A DNA stretch of 64,000 nucleotides from CALMEH01 sp031409875 (GTDB lineage: Bacteria; Acidobacteriota; Blastocatellia; Pyrinomonadales; Pyrinomonadaceae). The first letter of the stretch is position 1. The number at the start of each line of letters is the position of its first letter. The notes below the pieces were generated by a model that saw only the letters and a program-made list of their open reading frames with translations, did no database searches and was not told the DNA's origin. A program made the position numbers and the translations under genes. The stretch covers positions 1 to 64,000 of the forward strand of contig JANNYB010000062.1 of the NCBI GenBank assembly GCA_031409875.1, given 5' to 3'. Shown piece after piece: positions 45,983 through 53,515 of this stretch.

Positions 45983-46843
45983 ATGTCAACAATAAAATGT
46001 CCCAACTGCAATTTAATCAATTTTGCGACGTTTCAGTTTTGCAAGCGTTGTAATTTCTCATTAAAAGAAGTTTCAACGGTTCAAAATGATACGAATATTT
46101 CCATTCCCGCCGGTGGAACGAGCATTCGCCAAGTGCCGCAAAAACAGCACCGCGAACCGCAATCTTTGCCGCCGACGGTTGTTGGATACGAACCGCAAAA
46201 GCAGTATCCGCAACAACATAACGGACAATTCCATCAAAACAATTACGCGCCGCCGTCGCCGCAAGCATACAATTACGACTTGCCGCAATTTCCGCAAGGT
46301 CAGCGTCCGCCGCAGTTTAATCAATATCAAACTCCGCAAGTTTTTCAGCCGCAAGAAGTCGCATATCGAAAACTCGGAAGCGAAATTGCGTTGCATAAAA
46401 ACGGAAATTTGCCGGAAATTTGCGTCAAATGCGGCGAAGATTTGACGGTTTATAACGGCGGCGCGTTTGTCGCGCAAAAATACCGCTGGCATCATCCCGC
46501 GCTTTATATTGCTTTGATTAGCCCGATAATTTATTTGATTTTGTCGCTGTGTTTGAGCGAACGGGCGACGATTAATGTGCCGCTTTGTTACGAACATATC
46601 AAAAGCCGTGAAAACGCGAGAAATTTTTTGATTTGCGGCGGCGTTATTTCGGCATTTTTGGTGATTTTATCGTTTAATTTCGGCGCGGTCGGCTTCGGAT
46701 TTCTGTTGATGTTGGGCGCGTTGATAACACTCACGGCAGTTTCGGAATATTCATACAAACCTGTCAGAATTAAACGCTCGCAAGGTTCTTATTTTCATCT
46801 GGCGGGCGCGTCGGACAGTTTTCTTAATCGGCTTCCATTTTAA
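45983..46843 (+). CDS. Zinc-ribbon protein with Pro/Gln-rich linker and membrane spans
   Basis: The product is 286 aa. The N-terminal ribbon CPNCNLINFATFQFCKRCNF is followed by a Gln/Pro/Tyr-rich linker (residues ~45-125). A cysteine pair (ICVKCGEDLTV) comes next, and then hydrophobic segments (ALYIALISPIIYLILSLCL, FLICGGVISAFLVILSFNFG, VGFGFLLMLGALITLTAVSE). The gene ends 5 bases before a Ser/Thr kinase gene, so the two are probably cotranscribed and may work together. Confidence 0.65.
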   Translation: MSTIKCPNCNLINFATFQFCKRCNFSLKEVSTVQNDTNISIPAGGTSIRQVPQKQHREPQSLPPTVVGYEPQKQYPQQHNGQFHQNNYAPPSPQAYNYDLPQFPQGQRPPQFNQYQTPQVFQPQEVAYRKLGSEIALHKNGNLPEICVKCGEDLTVYNGGAFVAQKYRWHHPALYIALISPIIYLILSLCLSERATINVPLCYEHIKSRENARNFLICGGVISAFLVILSFNFGAVGFGFLLMLGALITLTAVSEYSYKPVRIKRSQGSYFHLAGASDSFLNRLPF

Positions 46844-46848
46844 TTTTT

Positions 46849-48855
46849 ATGACTGAACAACAGATAATCGGAGGACATTTTCGGATAATTTCCGCGCTCG
46901 GCAGTGGCGGATTCGGTTTGACGTTTCTTGCCGAAGATTTGCGTCTGCCGAATCGTCCGCGTTGTGTTTTGAAGAAACTTCACGCCGAATTTCCCGATGA
47001 AAAATCGTTTCAGATTGCGAATCGTCTCTTTCATCAAGAAGCCGAAACACTTTATCATCTCGGCGGGCATCCAAAAATCACTTCGCTGATTGCACATTTT
47101 GAAGAAAACGGCGAATTTTTTCTGGTGCAGGAATTAGTCGAAGGCGCAACATTGGCACAAAATTTTGCCGCAAAAGGAAATTACAACGAAAAAGAAGCCG
47201 TCGAATTGATTACGCAGATTTTGGAAACGCTGACTTTTGTTCACAGCCGAAACGTCATTCACCGCGATATAAAACCGACAAATTTGATTCGCCGCGCATC
47301 GGACGGCAGCATTTTTTTGATTGATTTCGGCGCGGTCAAACAAGTCGGAGTTAATCCGCACAATCAAAATCCGACATTTCAATCAACAATTACAATTGGT
47401 TCGACGGGTTATATGCCGCCCGAACAAACTGCCGGAAAACCGCGTTTTGCGAGCGATCTTTATTCTGCCGGATTAGTAACAATCGAGGCTTTGACAGGTT
47501 TGAATCCTTTGAAATTGCCGCAAAATCCGACAACGGGCGAATTCGTCTGGCAACATAAAACGAGAATTAACGCGGATTTCGGCAACTTTCTGTCAAAACT
47601 TGTCCGATATGATTTTCGCCAACGCTATAATTCGGCAAATGAAGCGTTTGCGTCTTTGCAGATGTTGGCTTCGATTGCGGGTTATAATCGAAAACCTTTG
47701 ATACCGCAAACCCCGATTCAACCTGTTTTTTATCAACCTGCGCCATTGCCGCAAGCGCAATTTTCACAAATAACAATTGCGCCGACCGTGCAAGTAATGC
47801 CGAATCAACGGCAAACGCTTTTTCAACCTGTTCCATTAAAAGCCGCGCCAGCTTTGTTTGCGGAAAATAACGCGAAAAAATCCGATTCAAGTAACGATTT
47901 TAAACTTGCCGCCGGAATTATCGGCGGAATTTTGGCGTTGTTTTTTGTTAGCGGATTTATGATTTATGCGGCGGCAAATTATAAAACTGAAAAGCAAGTT
48001 TCGAGCGCGGTGGCGGTGAAAAAAGAAAGCGCAAAACCGGGTCCGGTTTTTCAGGAAGCCTTAGATCAAGCGGAAGAAGCCGAAACTAAAGAAGAAAAAG
48101 CAAAAACTCCGGCGGATTGGAATGCCGTCGGCTTACAATATGAACGCGCTTTAGGTTTAGCGGCATCAGTTCCGACGACGAGTTCGGATTATCCTGACGC
48201 ACAGAAAAAAGCAAATGAATATCACATTAAATCAGATGCGGCGTTTCAAAAATCAAAAGTTGCTGTTGCCGAAAATCCAAATTATCCGACAAATTCGGCA
48301 AATTTGAATCATTTTCAAACCGTAAGTTCGTCAAATTATCCGACCACAACCACGACCACAACCACGCCTTCAAGGTATCCGACACCGACACCGAAACCTG
48401 TTGTAACAATGCCGGCAAAGCAATCTTATAGTATGTATTTGGCTTATAACATTGTTAGTTACAGCGGTTTGGAGAAAAAAGTTATTACGACAAACGATGC
48501 GATTTTTACGAGTTCGGTTGAGAAACAATCAAACAATATGCGCGATTCGGGCGTTGTCAGAATCAATCTGCAAGGCGGTTCATACAGTTCGGCGAGTCTG
48601 GCATTTAAAGCACCGCACGGACAGCGTTTATCGAGCGGAAATTATTCAAACGCCCAAGAATTCGGTTCGCAATCGCCGACGATGTATGCCGTTTCATTCG
48701 ACAAAATGTGGTGTTCGCAGGGAAATCACAGCTTTTCGATAAACAGTATTATTTACGACGACCTTTACTCTAATCTTACCTATCTCGATGCGTCATTTAC
48801 GATTGCTTGCGACAATAAAAAAGTTATGGGGCGAATCCGTTACGATTCGAGATAA
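46849..48855 (+). CDS. Membrane Ser/Thr protein kinase
   Basis: The product is 668 aa. Kinase domain ~8-270: glycine loop ALGSGGFGLTFLAED, VLKKL lysine, catalytic VIHRDIKPTNLIRR (HRD 138-140), IDFGAVKQVG (DFG) and GSTGYMPPEQTAGKPRFASD. A linker and one span (AAGIIGGILALFFVSGFMIY, ~355-378) lead to an extracytoplasmic part with a Thr-rich stretch near 500. The C-terminal ~130 residues are beta-rich (SYSMYLAYNIVSYSGLEKKV). Likely a PknB-like sensor kinase pairing with the zinc-ribbon protein upstream. Confidence 0.88.
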   Translation: MTEQQIIGGHFRIISALGSGGFGLTFLAEDLRLPNRPRCVLKKLHAEFPDEKSFQIANRLFHQEAETLYHLGGHPKITSLIAHFEENGEFFLVQELVEGATLAQNFAAKGNYNEKEAVELITQILETLTFVHSRNVIHRDIKPTNLIRRASDGSIFLIDFGAVKQVGVNPHNQNPTFQSTITIGSTGYMPPEQTAGKPRFASDLYSAGLVTIEALTGLNPLKLPQNPTTGEFVWQHKTRINADFGNFLSKLVRYDFRQRYNSANEAFASLQMLASIAGYNRKPLIPQTPIQPVFYQPAPLPQAQFSQITIAPTVQVMPNQRQTLFQPVPLKAAPALFAENNAKKSDSSNDFKLAAGIIGGILALFFVSGFMIYAAANYKTEKQVSSAVAVKKESAKPGPVFQEALDQAEEAETKEEKAKTPADWNAVGLQYERALGLAASVPTTSSDYPDAQKKANEYHIKSDAAFQKSKVAVAENPNYPTNSANLNHFQTVSSSNYPTTTTTTTTPSRYPTPTPKPVVTMPAKQSYSMYLAYNIVSYSGLEKKVITTNDAIFTSSVEKQSNNMRDSGVVRINLQGGSYSSASLAFKAPHGQRLSSGNYSNAQEFGSQSPTMYAVSFDKMWCSQGNHSFSINSIIYDDLYSNLTYLDASFTIACDNKKVMGRIRYDSR

Positions 48856-48863
48856 CTTTTAAT

Positions 48864-48923
48864 TGGAACAACGAGCAGTAAGCAGCGCAGAATTTGCCAA
48901 GTCGCTATCGCTCCTTGTTCCGA
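48864..48923. repeat. GGTAGCG-family palindrome, diverged copy
   Basis: TTGGAACAACGAGCAGTAAG faces GTCGCTATCGCTCCTTGTTC-CGA. Between the kinase and the FAD oxidase genes. Confidence 0.75.
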
Positions 48924-48951
48924 TTTTTTGATTTATGTAGAATTAACGGTT

Positions 48952-50466
48952 ATGCAAGTTAAAACTGCAACGGACGAATTACAAAATTATTTGATTGACG
49001 CAAGCAATCTGCAAGGCGGATTTGCCGAGAAACTTTTTATTCCCGAAACGGCGGAAGAAATTTCCGAAATCTTAAAAGAAGCCTACGAAAAAAATATAAA
49101 AGTTACCGTTTCCGGCGCACGGACGGGAACTGTCGGCGGCGCAATTCCTTTCGGCGGTTATGTGATTTCGCTCGAACAACTCAATAAAATCAAAGAAATT
49201 AACAAATCAGAAAATTTTGCGGTGGTTGAAAGCGGCGTGATTTTGAATGATTTCCAAAAAGCCGTCGAAGCGGAAAATCTTTTTTATCCGCCCGATCCGA
49301 CCGAATGGAGTTGTCAAATCGGCGGCACGATTGCGACCAACGCTTCAGGCGCGAGAAGTTTTAAATACGGCGCGACACGCGAATTTGTCGAAGAATTGGA
49401 AATCGTGTTGGCAAACGGTGAAATCTTAAACTTAAAACGCGGCGAAAATTTCTCGAAAGACGGTTTTATCGAACTTGAAACCGCCAACGGAACAGTATTT
49501 AAAGCCAATTTGCCGACGTATCAACAACCTGATGTTCGCAAAAATACCAGCGGATATTTCACGGGTTACACCGTTGACGCGATTGATTTATTCATCGGCA
49601 GCGAAGGCACGCTCGGCATAATTACGCAAGCCAAACTCAGAATTTTGCCTAAACCTGAATCTTTTTTTAGCGGCATAATTTTCTTTGAACACGAAACAAA
49701 TCTACTCGATTTCGTCAACGAAGCCAGAAAAATCTCATTCAATACAAGACAAGAAAAAATCAAAAATCAAAAATCAAAAATCAAAAATCAAATAGACGCA
49801 AGTTTGATTGAATATTTTGACGAAAAAGCCTTGAAATTTATCTCGGAAAAATTTCCCGAAGTTCCCGAAACTGCAAAAGGCGCGATATTTTTCGAGCAGG
49901 AAACAACCGCCGAAAGCGAAGATACGCTTTTAGAATCTTGGAATGAATTACTTGAAAAAAACAACGCCGATTTAGAGCGTTCGTGGTTCACCACAACGGA
50001 ACAAGACCGCGAAAAAATGCGCGAATTTCGCCACGCGCTGCCGGTTTCGGTCAATGAAAGAATCGTAAAATACAAACAGAAAAAAGTCGGCACGGATATG
50101 GCTGTGCCGGATGATAAATTTGAATCTTTTTTGAAGTTTTACAAAGAAAAATTGGACGCTTCGGGCTTAGAATATGTAATTTTCGGACATATCGGCGATT
50201 GTCATTTGCACGCGAATATGATTCCGACATCGGACGAAGAAGCACAAAAAGCGCGACATCTTTACGGCAGATTTATTGCCCAAAGTATTATGCTCGGCGG
50301 CACGATTTCCGCCGAACACGGCATCGGCAAACATAAATCGAAATATCTCTATGTGCAATACGGCGAACGATATTTAAACGAAATGGCTGAACTAAAACGC
50401 GCTTTCGACAAGAAGGGAATTTTGGGGCGCGGTAATATTTTTGCCGAAAACTTTCTGAATTCGTAA
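48952..50466 (+). CDS. FAD-linked oxidase (D-lactate/glycolate dehydrogenase type)
   Basis: The product is 504 aa from ATG 48952. The FAD-binding PCMH domain is LFIPETAEEISEILKEAYEK, VTVSGARTGTVGGAIPFGGY, PPDPTEWSCQIGGTIATNAS and LFIGSEGTLGIITQAKLRIL. The FAD-oxidase C domain holds YVIFGHIGDCHLHANMIPTS and SAEHGIGKHKSKYL. It would oxidise a 2-hydroxy acid such as D-lactate. Residues ~270-282 (EKIKNQKSKIKNQ) are encoded by tandem TCAAAAA heptamers, an insertion in the loop between domains not typical for the family. Confidence 0.88.
   Translation: MQVKTATDELQNYLIDASNLQGGFAEKLFIPETAEEISEILKEAYEKNIKVTVSGARTGTVGGAIPFGGYVISLEQLNKIKEINKSENFAVVESGVILNDFQKAVEAENLFYPPDPTEWSCQIGGTIATNASGARSFKYGATREFVEELEIVLANGEILNLKRGENFSKDGFIELETANGTVFKANLPTYQQPDVRKNTSGYFTGYTVDAIDLFIGSEGTLGIITQAKLRILPKPESFFSGIIFFEHETNLLDFVNEARKISFNTRQEKIKNQKSKIKNQIDASLIEYFDEKALKFISEKFPEVPETAKGAIFFEQETTAESEDTLLESWNELLEKNNADLERSWFTTTEQDREKMREFRHALPVSVNERIVKYKQKKVGTDMAVPDDKFESFLKFYKEKLDASGLEYVIFGHIGDCHLHANMIPTSDEEAQKARHLYGRFIAQSIMLGGTISAEHGIGKHKSKYLYVQYGERYLNEMAELKRAFDKKGILGRGNIFAENFLNS
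49755..49792 (+). repeat. In-frame TCAAAAA heptamer array within the FAD oxidase gene
   Basis: Five TCAAAAA-type units (49755-49792) encode alternating IKNQKSKIKNQ. It is the coding version of the intergenic heptamer arrays and keeps the reading frame. Confidence 0.85.
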
Positions 50467-50700
50467 TTAAATCTATCAGTTATCAGTTATCATCTATTTA
50501 GTAGTGGTGAACATTTTCAACTACTAAGTAGGCGGACAGAAGTATTTTATGAATCTTAACCACAAAATAACACAAAAAGATACAAAAAGAGTGGACATCT
50601 TTTGTGGATTTTTGTGTTATTTTGTGGTTTCAAATTAAAAATTATTCTGTCCATCTACTTATATAGATGATAGATGATAACTGATAGATGTAATTGAACA
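50464..50700. repeat. Three palindromes nested inside one another
   Basis: Outer arms ATCTATCAGTTATC (50471-50484) and exact complement 50676-50689, with CAGTTAT heptamers. Middle arms AAGTAGGCGGACAGAA (50526) and 50645-50660, 14 of 16. Inner arms AACCACAAAATAACACAAAA... (50558-50578 with 50609-50629), perfect and identical to the palindrome at 10746. It covers most of the 311-base gap 50467-50777; the rest is AT-rich upstream DNA with AGAAGGGAAA before the next ATG. Confidence 0.88.
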
Positions 50701-50777
50701 TAACGGTTCGCAAATTGTAAATTGTAACTTATAATCTGTTAATTGATTTAAAATCTGTCGAGAAGGGAAATCTATAA

Positions 50778-51467
50778 ATGATAAAAGCAATATTATTCGA
50801 TTTTAACGGCGTAATAATTGATGACGAGCCGATTCAGATGCGGGCGTATCAGGAAATTTTGAAAGGCGAAGGCATTGATTTGACGGAAGAAGATTATTAT
50901 TCGTGTCTCGGAATGGACGATATAACCTTTGTTGCGGCGGCGTTTGAACGTGCCGGAAAAACAGTTGAAGCTAATAAGATTTTGGAATTGACGCTGGCAA
51001 AATCGAAACTTTGGCGCGATAAAGTAGCGGATAATTTGCCGCTTTTTGAAGGCGCGGAAAATTTTATTCGCAAAATGGCAAAGGAATTTACGCTCGGCAT
51101 TGTTTCGATGGCGTGGCGTGAAGAAATCGAATATGTTTTGGAACGCGCGAACTTAAGAGAATGTTTTTCGGTAATCGTTGCTGCTGAAGACGTAAAATTG
51201 CCGAAACCGAATCCCGAATGTTATCGTCTCGGTTTTCGATACGTTGACGCGGCGCACACCGCGCATAAACATCTGCCGATCACGCACGACGAATGTTTGG
51301 TCATCGAAGATTCACCGCCGGGAATTTTGGCGGCAAAAGCGGCTGACTTGAAAACTTTAGCGGTAACAAATACAGTTTCCGAAGCCGTAATGCGCGAAGT
51401 CGGTGCAGATGCGATTGCGAAGAATTTGGATGATTGGATGCCGGAATCGGTGAGATTGGTTTTTTAA
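50778..51467 (+). CDS. HAD-superfamily phosphatase/phosphoglucomutase-like hydrolase
   Basis: The product is 229 aa. Motif I LFDFNGVIIDDEP (nucleophile Asp), motif II GIVSMAW, motif III lysine in DVKLPKPNPECYRLG, and motif IV CLVIEDSPPGILAAKAADL. The helical cap falls at residues ~17-85. Subclass I, similar to beta-phosphoglucomutase and CbbY. Motif I has FNG where FDG is usual, still compatible with activity. Phosphosugar substrate not predictable. Confidence 0.85.
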   Translation: MIKAILFDFNGVIIDDEPIQMRAYQEILKGEGIDLTEEDYYSCLGMDDITFVAAAFERAGKTVEANKILELTLAKSKLWRDKVADNLPLFEGAENFIRKMAKEFTLGIVSMAWREEIEYVLERANLRECFSVIVAAEDVKLPKPNPECYRLGFRYVDAAHTAHKHLPITHDECLVIEDSPPGILAAKAADLKTLAVTNTVSEAVMREVGADAIAKNLDDWMPESVRLVF

Positions 51468-51469
51468 AA

Positions 51470-51550
51470 CGAGAAAGTGAGAAAGTGAGAAAGTGAGAAA
51501 GTGAGATTAAAACTATGGAATTTCTCCTTTTCTCGTTTTCTCACTTTCTA
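51470..51550. repeat. Inverted repeat of GAGAAAGT octamers
   Basis: GAGAAAGTGAGAAAGTGAGA units on the left face TTTCTCACTTTCT and TTTCTCCTTTTCTCG on the right. It fills the gap between the HAD gene stop and the next ATG at 51558. Confidence 0.85.
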
Positions 51551-51557
51551 AACAAAA

Positions 51558-53057
51558 ATGGGTGAACATCAAATTTCCCGCGACGATGCGGGCGAAAATC
51601 TATTAAATTGTGCCGCTTATTTGGCGGAAACTATCAAAAGCGCGGACGGACACGCCGAGGCTTTGAAGGAAATTGTGCCGCGATTTTTGGCACGCGGTAA
51701 TGTTGATTTGTCTGCCGCACTTGCAAACACGATTGAAGACCCGTTTTCGCGCGATTTGCTTTTAACGCAGGTTGCCGAAAAATGTGCGGCGATTTCTGAT
51801 GATGAATATGCGTTTCAGTTGATTGAAGCTGTGGAAGATTACGGCAATCAGCTTCGTGCGCGTGAAAAAGTCGCGTTGGTAAAAGCCGCAAAAGGCGATT
51901 TGGAAAAGGCTTTCGAGATTGCCGAAAACCTCGAACACCCGGACGAAGTTTTTGCCGAAGTTGCATTCCGCGAAGCCGTGCGCGGCGATGAAACGGACGC
52001 GCTCGAAACGCTCGAAGAAATCGAATTTCCTTACACAAAATCTACGGCTTTGCAAAATATCGCGCAGTTTTATCTTAAAAATGACGATAAGCCGAAAGCC
52101 GTAAAATTATTGGATTCCGCCAAAAAAGAAGCCGAAAATATCGAATTTGTCGAAGAACAAATCCGCGCTTTTGTCGAAATCGGTAACGGTTTTTTAGCCG
52201 CCAAAGAAAACGGCAAAGCCATCGAAACTTTTGACCGTGCGAAAACGATTACCGAAAATTTGGACAATGTTGGTCGTGATGCGTTTTTTGCGGACATTTC
52301 GCTCGGATTTCTTTACGCCGGAAGTTTGGATTTGGCGGACAGAACGCTCGATCTTGTGAGCGATAAAACGCAGATGGTTACGGCAATGTTAGGATTTTCT
52401 CAGCATTTTCACGCCAAAGACGAAGCGGCTGACGCGCTCGAATCTTTGGAAGAAGCCTACGCGATTATGAAATCTCAGAAAGATTTGGAAATCCGCGATA
52501 GTCGAATGCGTTATCGGCTTTGGACGGCTTGCGCGATACTTTTCGCCCGTTACGGCAAAGAAGAACGCGCCATCGAAATCGCCACGGAGATTCCCGAAGA
52601 ACAGACGCAAATGTCCGCATTAAGGCAAGTTGCCGAAGTTTTTGCGGCGCAAAGTAAGGACGATTTTTCAACGCAAGCCGTCAAAGCAATCGCCGATGAA
52701 GGTTACAAAATGCTCGCATTTATTGGCATTTCAGACGCGAAAAAAGAACTCGAAGCCAATGAAGAATCTGTAAAAAACTTGAACGAAGCATATTTTCACG
52801 CCGGATTAGTTGATCGTTTCGGTTTGCGTTCAGAAGGTTTTAACGATATTGCAACCAGATTTGTCGAACTCGGCGAAAAAGACAAAGCGCGGGAAATCTG
52901 CACTGAAAACTTGGAAATAATCACGCAAATAAATGATGAAAGCGTCCGCGCCGGTGCTTTGGCGAATCTTTCGGATTTATACGAATCTGCCGAATTTGAA
53001 CTTAACGACGCGGAAAAGGAAATCTTGCAGGCGATTATCAGAAAAGCCGAATCTTAA
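51558..53057 (+). CDS. All-helical repeat (TPR-like) protein
   Basis: The product is 499 aa with no signal peptide. Repeated helix pairs carry aspartate/alanine patterns: AALANTIEDPFSRDLLLTQV, ALVKAAKGDLEKAFEIAENL, LQNIAQFYLKNDDKPKAVKL, FVEIGNGFLAAKENGKAIET and FGLRSEGFNDIATRFVELGE. The ~35-residue cycle suggests a TPR/SEL1-type scaffold. Probably a cytoplasmic adaptor; partners unknown. No enzyme motif. Confidence 0.65.
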   Translation: MGEHQISRDDAGENLLNCAAYLAETIKSADGHAEALKEIVPRFLARGNVDLSAALANTIEDPFSRDLLLTQVAEKCAAISDDEYAFQLIEAVEDYGNQLRAREKVALVKAAKGDLEKAFEIAENLEHPDEVFAEVAFREAVRGDETDALETLEEIEFPYTKSTALQNIAQFYLKNDDKPKAVKLLDSAKKEAENIEFVEEQIRAFVEIGNGFLAAKENGKAIETFDRAKTITENLDNVGRDAFFADISLGFLYAGSLDLADRTLDLVSDKTQMVTAMLGFSQHFHAKDEAADALESLEEAYAIMKSQKDLEIRDSRMRYRLWTACAILFARYGKEERAIEIATEIPEEQTQMSALRQVAEVFAAQSKDDFSTQAVKAIADEGYKMLAFIGISDAKKELEANEESVKNLNEAYFHAGLVDRFGLRSEGFNDIATRFVELGEKDKAREICTENLEIITQINDESVRAGALANLSDLYESAEFELNDAEKEILQAIIRKAES

Positions 53058-53069
53058 ATTCAAGCGTTT

Positions 53070-53506
53070 AGAGTCCAAACTTTAGTTTGCGCCGCGCCCG
53101 CGAAGCGTGGCGCGGTAAATCGTTACAATTTCTGAACTCAGTCTTTTCACTAGTGTTTTGTAATCTAATACCGTTTCCAGTTAGAAAGTGTGCAATGTCA
53201 GAACCCCGAACGGTAGTGAGTGGGCGAAGTTTGAGCGAGTCGCTACCGCTCCCCGTTCTGACACGCTTGATTCGCACTAATGCATATTTTCTAACCGAAA
53301 ATGGTATAAATTTATAGAATATTACAAATTACAAATTATAAACATTATGATTTTGGTCAAAATTGTCATAAAAGAAAGTAAACTCTAAATTTGAACTTAT
53401 TTGTAATTATTAATCTGTAATTTGTAATTATCAACTAACTTTAATTACAAAGCACTATGCGGAAATCGCTTCGCTTGTGTTTGCGGCAAACTGAAGTTTG
53501 AACTCT
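53070..53506. repeat. Five-element stack of nested palindromes
   Basis: Outer arms at 53070-53090 and 53486-53506 (AGAGTCCAAACTTTAGTTTG, 19 of 21). Next, TAGTGTTTTGTAAT at 53151 with 53444-53457 (13 of 14). Next, ATACCGTTTCCAGTTAGAAA at 53168 with 53288-53307 (17 of 20). Inside that is a GGTAGCG palindrome at 53197-53262. An AAATTAC-heptamer palindrome sits at about 53318-53432 beside it. No gene is visible in the 458-base gap. Confidence 0.85.
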
Positions 53507-53515
53507 GAACATAAC

